Source: Trogon surrucura (lineage: Eukaryota; Chordata; Aves; Trogoniformes; Trogonidae). Taken from it: a stretch of DNA of 64,000 nucleotides. Under the pieces are notes generated by a model. That model searched no databases. It was not told where the DNA came from and saw only the letters and a list, made by a program, of their open reading frames with translations. The position numbers and the translations under genes are program-made. Position 1 is the first letter of the stretch; each line of letters opens with the position of its first letter. Below, one piece after another: positions 35,661 through 47,373 of this stretch. The stretch covers positions 3,177,501 to 3,241,500 of the forward strand of contig CM036639.1 of the NCBI GenBank assembly GCA_020746105.1. Reading direction: 5' to 3'.

Positions 35661-36228
35661 CCCCGGGCCGGGTCCCGCGCTCTGCCGGGGGCACGGCACC
35701 CGCTCCCGCCTCACCCCTGTCCCGCTCTTGTTACCGGTTGTCCCCGGCCCCGCAGTGCCGCCGAGAGGGGCGGCCTGGCCCGGGGGGGGCACCGGGCGTG
35801 CGGGCGCCGTGCTGTGCGTCCCGGGGGCGGGGAGGCGCTGACAGCGGGGCCGGAGAGGGGGCCCCGCGCCCCGGGGCGGTGAGCAGGCCGGGAGCTGATC
35901 TGAGCCCGGCTAACCTTGACTCGTGCCCGGGCCGAGGGCATCGGCGGGCGGCGCCCGCGGGGGGTCCCTGCTTCGGGCCGGTGAGTCACGCCGCCTCCGC
36001 CGGCGCTCCCGGCCGTGGGGAGGCCGGTGGGTGAACCGGCTGCTCTTGCGAGGGAAGGTCGGCGGTGCGTGGGTCGTGGAGGGCCTGCCCGGGAGCGTGC
36101 TGCTTCGTGGGGTTGTTTGTGCTTGGAGCCCGTTCTGGCCGGTGACAGCCGCGGCCGGGTCAGGCGTGCGCTCTGGTTCTCGCCCGTCGCTAGTTCAGCT
36201 GTCGCTTTGGAAGCAGCTGCAGAAGCTC

Positions 36229-36402
36229 ATGTATGAGGAGGTAGATCTGGAGGGCAAGTACGTTCAACTGAAGAACAACTCGGAGAAGGATCAATCTTTG
36301 GGTAACTGGAGACTGAAAAGACAAACTGGAGATGGAGAAGAAACCCTCACCCTAACCTTTGTGGAGTTGCAGGGTCCTCTGGAAGTGGATATACTCAAAT
36401 AG
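36229..36402 (+). pseudogene. Lamin tail-domain coding fragment within CCDC47 intron 1
   Basis: The frame from 36232 reads [20 protein letters not shown] followed by [17 protein letters not shown], ending near 36342. This closely matches the first strands of the immunoglobulin-fold tail domain of vertebrate B-type lamins. After GDGEE the resemblance stops abruptly and the frame runs 19 more residues to a TAG at 36400-36402. From memory, the break is at or near a conserved lamin intron position, yet there is no GT donor there. No other lamin sequence was seen nearby. It could be a duplicated or retrocopied exon piece, or an exonised fragment. I do not claim a functional gene. Confidence 0.55.
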
Positions 36403-37761
36403 TCCCGAAATTCTTACTGAGAAACTGTTGGGGTTCGGTTCAGCAGGTGGCTCCGTTGTCTTGGTGTTTTTAACTTCCAAGTGCAAATTCTGCCATCTTT
36501 AAATAATCTTTTGTTTTTCTGTTTAAATTCACGTAAAATTGTGACATGCCCGGACAATGTGTTAAATTCCTGGGCTCTGCCTTGCTGCACTTTTTATCTT
36601 GATTAATGTTCTTGTGAACATGTTCTGTTCGGGTTTTTGCTGGGATGAGAAATCTTTGACAAAGGAGTTTATTTTAGCCGTCCTTGTCATTCGTAGCAGT
36701 GGGTTCCCTGCATGTGGTACTCGGGGGAGTGCTGGGCTATTTTAGAAACAAATCATTTCTATTTTGAGGTTTTTTAAGAGAAGAGTCTCATTAACATTCC
36801 AGTTCCCACTCAGATCTGGCTGCAGGAGGGTGTAAAATGAGTCTTGGTGCTAAGCCTGGTGCAGCTGATGCTCCGTAGCTGTGAGACACAGGAGAAGGGT
36901 TATCGCTGCTTTTTCAGGCTCCGAGTTTGGACCTCGGTGATGTCTCCACAGTCCCGAGTGCGAGACTGGGACTGGTTTCAGATGAAGCAGAAAAGACACA
37001 GGAAGCCGAGGGCAAAAGACAGGTGAAGTGACAAACTCTCTGCAGGTTTCTGGCAAATCTGAGGAGAGAGCTTTGGTTTCGTGAGCAGCAGTTTACTCAT
37101 GGAGCCCGGTGCAGTATCCGTCCTCTTTCTGCCTTTTTTTTTTTTTTTTCTTTTTTTCTGTAGAGCTTCCAACAAAAAGTCTCTAAACAGAAATAGCGCT
37201 GGGATGCTGTGGGACCTGATCCTGAGCATGCAGCCTAGAAAATCAAAGAGGAGCACTTTTAAGCTACCAGAAGCTGTCGAAGCTCTGCTGTTTAAATGAA
37301 TTAAGGGCATTTTAAGATTTAGCGCTGCTGTTATGCATTCACTGACCTGTGTCTAATTGCTAATTAATAACAACTGTAGGCGCAGTGTGTGGTCTCTGAA
37401 ATGAGCTGGCAATGCTGACTGACTTGAGAGATGCTTCTGGAGAGTCAGTTTTACAGCGGAACGTCTCCGCTTCCAGAACTTGCTGATCTGGACAGCTTGG
37501 CCAGATGTGATCTGCTGCAGCTGCTCCTGCTACCAGCAAGAGTCTAGAACCTCAATTTCAAAGTTATTTTTTTCCTGGAAGAGTATTTACTTTCTTTATA
37601 CAGAAGATGGGAAGATCAGGCAGGGGTTTATTTCTCTCTCTGATGTGACCCTGGTCGTGTTTTTAATTTCTTTGTGGAAGTTGGGCATTGCTGGAGGTGT
37701 AACAGAATTGATAAGGATTTTTTGCAATGTTTGATTTAATTTTTTTTCTTTTTCAGTGAAA

Positions 37762-40700
37762 ATGAAGAAATTTTATATTTTCATTGCTGTCCTGTTCATC
37801 CCCTGGAGTTTTTCTTTGGCAAAGTACGATGAATTTGAGGATGGAGATGACATTATGGAATACGATGACAATGACTTTGCTGAATTTGAAGATGTTAGCG
37901 AAGATGCCGTCACAGAGTCTCCTCAGAGGGTCATCACCACAGAAGACGATGAAGAAGAAGCCACTGTAGAGCTTGAAGGTCAGGATGAGAATCAGGAAGA
38001 CTTTGATGACGCAGATGCACAGGTAGTGCCTCACCTCCCTCCTCCATATTTCCTAACAGAATCTCTGCACCTTTCTTTCTCACTGTATGTTTTTTTATTT
38101 TTCCGTACTGGGCTTTGGATTTTCAGGCTGTTTGCAATTTTGTCCTTTAGGAAGGTGATACTGAGAGTGAACCGTATGATGATGAGGAGTTTGAGGGCTA
38201 TGAAGAGAAACCAGATGCATCTCACAGCAAAAACAAAGACCCCATAACAATAGTTAACGTAGGTATAAATGTTGATCCACTTTCTCTTTGGTGTTTCATC
38301 ATTTATTTTTTTTTAAGGCAAGATGCCAGTAATGTCATCAGTGTACAAACGTACACAGAAGAGAATCTGTCTGTGTATATGGAATCTGCTCGTTCAATAT
38401 GTAAAAGACGGTTTCCATTCACTCACCGCAGGTCCCTGCTCACCTTCAGAACAGCTGGGAGAGTTACTACATGGAGATCCTGATGGTAACAGGTCTTCTT
38501 GCTTACATCATGAATTACATCATTGGAAAGAACAAAAACAACCGTCTGGCTCATGCGTGGTTCAATACTCACAGGGAGCTGCTAGAAAGTAACTTTGCTC
38601 TTGTGGGTGAGTGCTGGAATGACTGGAATCCATTTTTAGTTTATTTTAATAAAACTGGTTTTAGAATGGCATGTAGGCTATAGAGAAGGGAATCTTGTGT
38701 CATTAGTGATAGCACTAATGACAGCTCTAGGTGTAAACAAACAGCGTGCCACGCTTCCAGTGCTGGAATTAGATTGTGGTGGTGTAGTAGATTCAGAAAC
38801 CCCGCGGTGATACTGAAGCAGTCCAGCTCTAAGCCTACTGATGAGTTCTGATGTTTAAATCTGTGAATTTTTGATTGCGATTCTCTTTCGCTGTCGTTTT
38901 CTTCAGGGGATGATGGCACTAATAAAGAAGCTACAAGCACTGGGAAACTAAATCAAGAAAACGAACACATATATAACTTGTGGTGCTCTGGAAGGGTGTG
39001 TTGTGAAGGAATGCTCATCCAGCTAAAGGTAAGGATGAGGAAATTTGTAGTACTGTTTACCTGTCACCAGTTTTTAGTTTCTAGAGGCTTTTCCATTCCA
39101 GTGCGAGCAACAAGGAGTCCCAGCTCGACTCTTTCGCTCACACTCAGACACAGGGCTCTGAATATGCGCACATGAAGGGAAGACAGGTGGAAAATCCGTA
39201 CTGATCTGCATTCTGCCCACCAAAGACAGTGAGAGTGAATGCTCCCATAAAGAGTGTAGAAACCAGAAGTAGAGCGTAACCAGAGGTAACTGTAGGCTGA
39301 AGAGCCCAGCTGTCATTTAGAGGCACTTGAGCGTCCTGGAGGAAGGGACCAACAGGAATTTCCAAGGAAGGACAACAAAGACAAATACAAAGTCCTGCAC
39401 CTGGAATGCAACAGCCCTGCATGTTGGTTCAGCTCCTAACTTGAGGGAACAAGGCCCTGAGAAACTCATCTAATGCAGAAAGTAGTTTTGTTTTTGAGCA
39501 ACGTAGGTGACTCCCACAGGGCCCTTCAAAGCTCAATTGTTCTATGAAAACATCTACTTAGAACTGTCCTATATTTTCTTGAGCCTTGCTGCTATCTGCC
39601 AACGAAGTGCTGCACTCTGGCTATATTGAGCTGTCTTCTAAACTTAATGTTTTTAGTTTCTCAAGAGACAAGACCTCCTGAACGTTCTTGCGCGCATGAT
39701 GAGGCCAGCTTCTGACCAAGTGGTACGTACTCAGCCCTTTAGGTTAGCTGTAATAAATAGCTGCATTCCTTCCGTTTTGCTCTGCTGCTTTGGATTGGTC
39801 TTCTGACACGCGAGTGAACCGCTTGGTGACTTTCTATAGAATTCCATATCTGCCAGTTCAGTAACTGTCGAAACGATTTGAAAGAATCATTCGTATTTTT
39901 TTTTCTGCCCATGAAATGCAAACTGCTGATGACTGCAGATTTTTTTATCTGTGGGTTTTATTGTTTGAGTGGTTTTGTGAACAGTTTATCGTGCTTCAAG
40001 ACCTCATCTTGATAAAGAGTGGTTTTACAATCTGAAACACTAAATGATTGTTCTTCTGTCTGTTAAATGTGCCTGGGCAGAGCTGCTTAATGCGTACGCT
40101 GGCCTGGATATTATATCCTGTAATGTTTCTTTTTGCCTCGCCCCTTGCTCTTGGAGATAAGAGTAGTCTCTCGCTGCCAAGAGAGGTTACATTTGGAGGA
40201 ACAGCAGCTGCGTGCAATGCGAAGCTCTTTCCATGTATCTATAATTGTATTTAGTTATATCTATTAAAAATATTTAATTTAGATGTGGGCAGTTGCTCGT
40301 AAACAATGGATATCTGCACTGCAAACGAGTCTTACGACTCTGCTCAGTTTTAATCACTGTCATTACACTGCAGCATTATACCAGACTACTGAATTGAGTA
40401 CTCGATAGAATTAAAAAGCTACCTTACCTTAAGACACACTGAGAAGCTTTAAATCAACAACCTCTTAGAGTACATTGGATAAATCTGATCAAGGATAATA
40501 ACATTCTGTCCCACAGCAAATAAAAGTAACAATGAATGATGAAGATATGGACACCTACGTGTTTGCTGTCGGAACGAGAAAAGCCCTGGTGCGACTTCAG
40601 AAGGAGATGCAGGACCTGGTACGTACGTTCACGCCCGGAATACTCGCATTTTAAATAAGGGGATGTAAGAACCTCTAAGCTGTGGACTGCTGATTTCCTT

Positions 40701-43700
40701 GGGAGCAGCTGAAAACTTGTGACTGTCTGGTTGGAATTATTGTGTGGGGAAGAGACGTTTTCATCTTAATGGATGAAAGTCTGATGCCATCAAACATCTG
40801 AATTAGCAGGCAGCTGCTGTCAGAACTGTGGGAGAAGAGGCCATCGAAAGCAGCTTGTATCTCCCTTTTGGTGTCTAGTTCATTTGGGAGGAGGCTGAAG
40901 CATATAGCATATACACAACTGTCACTCCTTTAGTTTGCACAGATGGCTTTTTCAGGGGTTGAAATGTAAATTTAACTTTCCACATCACTTATCATTAATT
41001 AAGGTCTAAGTTACCTGCTTTTATGAGAGCATGAAATTAAAACTTTCCACACATTCAAGCTCCAAAGCTTGCAAAGAATCCAGTGATAGCAGGCAGGGAT
41101 TTGCAAGTCTTCCCTCTCACAAGTTGTCTCAAGTAACAGCACTAAAGGGGGGCTGGTAGGGTGCCAGTTGGTTTTGTTCCGTTATCGAACAGTGTAAGCA
41201 AAATGCCTTAACCCACTTCGAGAACTCCAGTGTGGATGTATTAGGATTGTCTTATCCTTTTTCTTAAAGTACTGACTGTTGAAGAGAAATTTTAATAACT
41301 TGAAGATTGTTGATACTGTACACTTCACTTTGTGTTTGAAACATCCCCAGCCAGACTGAGTGACAGAGTCTATTTTTTATCGTTTCTCTTCAGGTACTTT
41401 TAGGGATCCCAGAGTGCTAGAATAGTTTGGTCTGATAAGATACTGACAAGGTTGTGTTTGTTTTTTTTCTTTCCCCTTTTTGTTTTTGAAACAGAGTGAG
41501 TTCTGCAGTGATAAACCTAAGTCTGGTGCAAAATACGGGCTTCCAGATTCGCTGGCTATCTTGTCGGAGATGGGGGAGGTCACAGAGGGAATGATGGACG
41601 CTAAGGTAATCGCGAATGAATTAGTACAAATCTTCCTTGGTAACCCTGGTATTTACAGCCTGTGCAAAAAAGTTCTAATCTTTATCTCCTGTAAACATCA
41701 CAACAGGAGAGCCAAACGGCCCTAGAGAAATCCAGACCATAAGGATGCTTAAGGGCTGGAAGAAGAAAGTAATTCTCACATCTTTATTCTTTTTACACAG
41801 CAACTGTTAGTGTAACTGCAGACTTTAAACTGCGTTTCAGAGCCTGGAAGTTGGCTTCAGCAGCCACTTCGCATGCTGATGGGGTGTCTGCAGGTCCTCA
41901 AAGTTGACATGTTATCAAACGAATGGGAAAATGCCAAATGAGAATTACGTCTCTAAGGTCTGAGTTGCTCACGTTAATTCCACGCGTTGAGGCCCATTCT
42001 AGCAAAAGCTAAAAAAATTGACAGTTTAAATTTCAGTGTCATCGTGGCAAGCTGAGCACGGCAAATTTCTGAGTGAAATACGGACACTTTGCCAAACCCA
42101 TACTGGGAGTGGGTAGGCTGCAGATGGACTGGTGTTGGGAAAGACTAATCCCAGTTTCTCTTTTTAGATGATACATTTCCTCACGCACTACGCTGACAAG
42201 ATCGAGTCTGTCCAATTCTCGGACCAGTTCTCCGGTCCAAAACTTATGCAAGAGTACGTATAAAACTAGGGCTCTCTTCCTGGTAGTTATTGTAACACTA
42301 AGGAAAATGGAGGCTGACAGACTTGTTTGCAGTGTGAAGCCTGCTGGAATGCAGTCAGAGAGAAATTGGGAGCAAAGGTGAACCAGGTGAATAAATACAC
42401 TCCCAATGCTTCTAACTGCTGCATTAGTTGAGAAGACCAAGGTGCTGTATTGCCTTAATATTTATTTTTGTGTGTTGCTTATGCTGTAGTTTGCGTAACT
42501 AAATTTCAGATAACACTGGGCAGCTCCAGTGTACACGGCTGCATGGAAAACACCCGGGTAATCCCACTGAAGGTGCGTGCTAGAGTTTAAGGGCCAAGAA
42601 ATAACACTGTGGGAAGAGATGTGTTAACTCAGACGCTGTTGGAATGCACCGAGAACCAGGTTTAAGCAACTTCTTCCCTTTCTTAGCTGATAGGATGAGG
42701 TGTTCTGCTGTCGAATCCATTGCTTGGGTTCTGTTGTTCAGGTGGGTTCTCAGCTGTGTTTCAGAAATACTGTGCTGCTGTTTCTTCTGTTCCTCTAAGC
42801 CTCTTCAGCTCGTTTTTTTTAGCTGCCGCTTCAGAATTGCCAAGTGGGTGATTTATCTGAATTGCCATGTAGGTTTTTGCGAGGGTGTATTATGCTCACG
42901 GGCATATAAATAAATGATCCATATCAAAACTGGAAACTGTCCGCCAAGAAAAGGAGCGCGCTTTGATTTAATTAGAGGACAGCAGTGTGTGTCCCTTTGC
43001 GCTGAAACTGTAGGCTTTGGAGGCTCTGTGAAATGTAGGTCTGACTTTCTGCCATTAGAATTCTGTGGGGTTTGGGGCAGTGAAGACTTGAATTCCTTTT
43101 TTTTCCCCCTTAACTGATGTTTATAGAAGGTCTGTAGTAGTGTAAACAACAGCGCATATGTAAAACTAAATGTAATTAAAAATATACAGGCCTTCTTAAG
43201 GCTCAGATGTCAGAGGTCATCAGGTGACCTCTGACAATCAGATTGGGTGGTGCTGTTAGCGTGTTTTTACATTAATGCCTTTTCACTTCATGTTCTCGAG
43301 TAGAACACTTCAGGAATCTGAATAGGTTGAAATGTAAATTAGGGTTACAGCCAGGTTTTTAATCTTGTTTATTTTATTCAAGCACCTCTTTGTTCTTGAT
43401 GAGCTTTTCCCTAATGTTCAGTATTTTGTATGCCCATATTTGTTTTCACTCATTCCAGTCACTCTTTTTCTTTCCTACCAGGGAGGGTCAGCTTACAAAA
43501 CTGCCCGAAACTAAAAAGACACTTTTGTTTACATTTAATGGTAAGAGAACTGAGGGAGGGGTGTGTCTGTGTCTCTCTGGGGGAGTGTCGTTCTTCATTT
43601 GTGCAAGTCACAAGCTCAAGTTTGGTCATTTATGGAGGACAATATACGTGCAGCCGGCTGTCAGCGCGCACCCCTGGGACCTTTTCTGCTGGGCAGCTTT

Positions 43701-44716
43701 CCAGCCGCTCTTGCCCAAGCCTGTACCATTTCCTGGGGTGGCTGTGACCCAAGCACAGGACCCAGCACTTACCTTTGCTGACTTTCCTAAAGGGAGCGAT
43801 AAGAACATCCTCCTCTGATGAATGGTGTGGGCAATAAGAGTTTTACAGCAAGTAGAAAAATCCACCACCCTCTGTGAATTAACACGAAACTCTTTTATTT
43901 CAGTGCCTGGTTCAGGCAACACTTCCCCAAAGGACATGGAGTCGTTGCTGCCTCTGATGAGCATGGTTATCTACTCTATTGACAAAGCAAAGAAGTTCCG
44001 CCTGAACAGAGAAGTAAGTAGCGGGTATTTTTCTGTCTTCTGAATATTCTATCAAATTGCAACCATTATCATTGAATCCTTAAAATTGGGAGCCTCATGT
44101 TTCTAAAATGGCTACCAGAGATACTGCATCTCTCTCGTGGGGAAATCCATATTAACTGCTTTTTTCTTTTGGCTGTGAAAAGGGTAAACAAAAAGCTGAC
44201 AAGAACAGGGCTCGCGTGGAAGAGAACTTCCTTAAACTGACTCACGTGCAAAGACAGGAGGCTGCCCAGTCCCGTCGAGAAGAGAAAAAACGGGCAGAGA
44301 AGGAAAGGATCATGAACGAAGAGGACCCTGAGAAACAGCGTCGGCTGGAGGTGAGGTGGATTTTCAGGGCAGATTTCTCCTACGCTCTCTCCAGGCCTGC
44401 CCCGAGGTATACCCGCAATAGCCAGTTTTGGTTTCTTGTTTGCCAGAAGGCAGGCAGCGTGCGGGGTACGTGCTGTTCCTTCTAGAAATGTGCAAAGGCT
44501 CCCCCAGCTCGTCTAGTTAAGAGATGTGAACCCAAGGTCTTGGAGGTCTTTTTGGTTTGGCTCTTTGAGAATGATTGGCTTGCTCTTCGAGGAGATCATC
44601 AGTGTTCAGTCTAATTTCAATGTCCTTGCCTGCAGGAAGCTGCTTTGCGGCGTGAGCAGAAGAAACTTGAGAAGAAGCAGATGAAGATGAAGCAAATCAA
44701 AGTGAAAGCTATGTGA
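37762..44716 (+). CDS. CCDC47: CCDC47 (calumin), ER membrane chaperone of the PAT complex
   Basis: CCDC47 pairs with WDR83OS/Asterix at the multipass translocon and also influences ER calcium handling. Inferred coding exons are 37762-38022, 38151-38258, 38432-38606, 38907-39028, 39657-39722, 40517-40618, 41495-41605, 42168-42253, 43482-43540, 43904-44013, 44183-44350 and 44636-44716. They join to 482 residues (human 483). A signal peptide (residues 1 to about 20, ending SFSLA) precedes a very acidic luminal segment ([20 protein letters not shown]). One TM helix lies around residues 137-152 ([18 protein letters not shown]). The cytosolic domain contains [20 protein letters not shown] Lys/Glu-rich coiled coil near residues 420-482 ends QIKVKAM. 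The first exon is non-coding (ends 35651), and the ATG exon starts at 37757, six bases before the ATG. Intron 1 is about 2.1 kb. Confidence 0.97.
39190..39430 (+). repeat. Degraded CR1 LINE fragment in a CCDC47 intron
   Basis: The stretch ending CAAAGTCCTGCACCTGGAAT resembles the part of avian CR1 elements reading AAGGTCCTGCACCTGGG, with several mismatches. Orientation would be plus. The call rests on a short match to a remembered consensus. Confidence 0.4.
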
Positions 44717-45150
44717 CTCCATTGTGAGAAGTGTCTCGGTGCCACCTGCAGAATTTTAATTCACAGGGTACAAAGGCCTTCTTAACTCCATCCTTCTACG
44801 CTTCTTCGAACACTCGTAGCCATTCAGAGAAACGTTCCTTGCATTGGTGTTATTTAAGTATTACAGCAACACGCAGGTGTACGTAGAGAGCTTTGTCTCA
44901 GCAGTTTTATTCCAGGTGGTTATAAATTTTTGCTACTTGTCAGTTTAAAAAAAAAAAAAAAAAAAGTAATGCAATATTCTTGAATGCTTTTTTGTCATTT
45001 GTTCTTTAAAAACAGAAGATTGTAAACCTGTCCACGTGTGCTGGTAACATATTCATGCTTTGGTTTTAAACTTTGGTTTTAGTTATTGGGAGGGAAGGGG
45101 GAAGAACTTAAGGGGAGGAAAACTGCACAATAAACACTTACTGTGCGTTT
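44717..45150 (+). other. CCDC47: CCDC47 3'UTR with poly(A) signal
   Basis: AATAAA at 45129-45134 follows the stop by about 410 bases and predicts cleavage near 45150. An A-run at about 44947-44965 lies within the UTR and could act as an internal priming site in cDNA libraries. Confidence 0.7.
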
Positions 45151-46490
45151 ATTTGCATCAAGCTTGTAAAGGCACAAAACTTTGAGCCTTCCATACACGG
45201 TATGGATTCTTCAGGGATTTAAGCCCAGTAGAATAGCAGTGATTTTTATTTTCACTTTTTTTTTTTTTTTAACAAACAAGGGACTGAAGCAGTATTAGGT
45301 CACTCTGTGGGCATGATTGGCATGTGTGTAAAACATGTAGATGGGGTAGATAGAAGGGAGTGGAATACACGGACAGTTTCCTACTTGTGGTTTTAAATGC
45401 TGCAAGCTTAATACAATGTGAAGTCTGTGACGCCAGCGTGCTGTTTCTTCAGGAGTGAGTGCATGGTGAGTTAGCAGCTTCAACCACCTTTCCTTGAATA
45501 TTTTTTTTAACTGTACGAGTTTGCCTCGAAAACTTTTTCTCCTGATCCCAGCAGTTGCTGCCTAGTTCACTTCGGCCAGAAGTTAGATTCAGTGAAGTAT
45601 CTGCAGTTGCCAGTTTCCCCAAGCAAGTAAAAACAGTTCGGAGCATCTTCATGTGGTAAAGGATCACTTCAGGTTTTTGAGTATAAATGGGAAGATGAAG
45701 TGAGTGCCCCCGTGCAGGCACTTTGCTAACTGAGAACTCGCATTTTATAAATGCTTCCTGCCTAGAAGGAATTTTTTTTTGTTGCTTGTAATAGACTTTA
45801 AAGTTTTGTGGGGGGGAAAAAAGGTCTTGTGTATTTTCTTGTTCAATACTTTGTGCGAACTTGGTTCTAAGGCAATAAGAATGAGCTGCCCTGAGACAGC
45901 AATTGCTTAAACTACTTGTGCCAGCGTGGGATACTTCACACCGATTTAAATGCAAATGTCTGTAACCTGATACATGCAAATACATGAATTTTATACTGGT
46001 TGGTAAAATTATTTAAAACCAAAATTAATGTAGATTATGTGAAATTTTAGCACTACTTAGCTTTAAAGATTAACATGGTATCGTTTCACAAAGTTCTTTG
46101 AAAGGCAATACTGGTTTGTGTCCTTTTGGGTAAGTGAACAGCTTTCCTAAGTCCCATGTGGTTGTGGGCCCTGGCAGCTAATTTTGTAATATGAACATTG
46201 AAATGAACAATCTAATGAAGAGTAAAAGATACCTGAAACACTCCACCTGCCTGCTTTACTTGGCTGGACTCCGTGTTCCTTTAATCTGGTAGAATCTCAA
46301 AGCTTTGTTCCTCGGGGTAAGTTTCAGTGTAGGTTTGAAAGGTGTTGGAGGTGGCGTCACCGCTGCTGCGACGGTGGTGGAAGCGACTCCAGGGTGGTGG
46401 GTGCTGGGGGAGAGGGCCTGGGGCTGGAGGATGGCGTCTCTGCCCTCCTGCAGGCTGGGGTGGGTGGAGAGAGAGGAGAGAATGGTGGAA
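45151..46490. other. Intergenic DNA between CCDC47 and STRADA
   Basis: No gene is supported. It has T-rich tracts and short frames without domains. A longer alternative CCDC47 3'UTR cannot be excluded. Confidence 0.55.
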
Positions 46491-46492
46491 TG

Positions 46493-46925
46493 GAATCATT
46501 AAGGTTGGAAAAGGCATCTAAAATTATCCACTCAACTATCAAATGAACACCACCCCAGCCGCTAAAGCCCTGTGAAGTGCCACAACTACATGTTTTGTTG
46601 AACGTGTCCAGGGAGGGCGACTCCACATCCCTGTTCCTGTGCTTCACCACTCTTTCAGTGAAGAAATTTTTCCAAATATCCAATCTAACCCCCCTCTGGG
46701 CCAACTCCTGTCCAACTGCTGTTACGTGGGAGAAAAGACCGATTCAAGTTCTCTCCAAGCTCCTGCCAGGGAGCTGTAGCTCTCCCCTCAGCCTCCTCCC
46801 GGCTGAACAACCCCGGGTCCCTCAGCCGCTCCTCATCATACTTATTCTCCAGCCCCTTCCCCAGCTCCGTTGCCCTTATCTGGACCCGCTCCCTTATCTA
46901 GACCCGCTCCTGCACCTCGACGGTG
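46493..46925 (-). mobile_element. CR1 non-LTR retrotransposon 3' fragment
   Basis: The plus strand shows the reverse complement of a CR1 3' region. In order it has GAATCATTAAGGTTGGAAAA, then CTTTCAGTGAAGAAATTTTT, then CTGAACAACCCCGGGTCCCT with CAGCCGCTCCTCATCA, and finally TTGCCCTTATCTGGACCCGC. On the minus strand the decayed frame includes WKNFFTERVVKHRNRDVESPSL, from the region CR1 copies keep. It is 5'-truncated and inactive, and ends about 100 bases before the STRADA promoter CRE sites. Confidence 0.8.
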
Positions 46926-46929
46926 CCCC

Positions 46930-47337
46930 TAAGGGCGGCGCCGCGCCTGGCCCGGCCTCTGGCAGCCCCTGAGGGGACCCAACATGGCGCCTCCCTCTTC
47001 CCGCCCTTCGCGCGCGGCTCGGTGGCCGGGTGACGTCACGCACGCGCCGCGACTCACCGGCGCCCGCCACTCACGTAAGCGGCGGGACGTGACGTCACTA
47101 CGCAGCAGCGTCTCCTGGCTGGTGAGCGGCGGCCGAGGCCCGAGCAGCCGGTGAGGGGGCCCGGGGGGAGGCGGCGGCGGGCCCGGGGGGGGGGGGGGGG
47201 GGTGTGTGGAGGGTGGACCGGGGCCCGGGGCGGGGCCCGGGGCCCGGCGGGAGGCCGAGGCCGGTATTTGCCGCCGGGGCGCCCTCCGGTAGAGGCCCGG
47301 CGCGGTGTGAGGGGGTGACCGGCTGTCGTGCCCGCAG
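46930..47337 (+). promoter_or_regulatory. STRADA: STRADA CpG-island promoter with two perfect CREs
   Basis: The palindrome TGACGTCA occurs at 47031-47038 and again at 47090-47097, 59 bases apart. AACATGGCGCC, a YY1-like motif, lies near 46980. The untranslated first exon ends at 47150 (GCAGCCG|gtgagg), so both CREs sit within about 120 bases upstream of its donor. CREB/ATF factors bind this motif. A run of 18 G's (47185-47202) lies in the following intron. No TATA box is seen. Confidence 0.7.
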
Positions 47338-47373
47338 GTTTCCCGTCCTCCCGGTACCACGACGGCGGATTCC

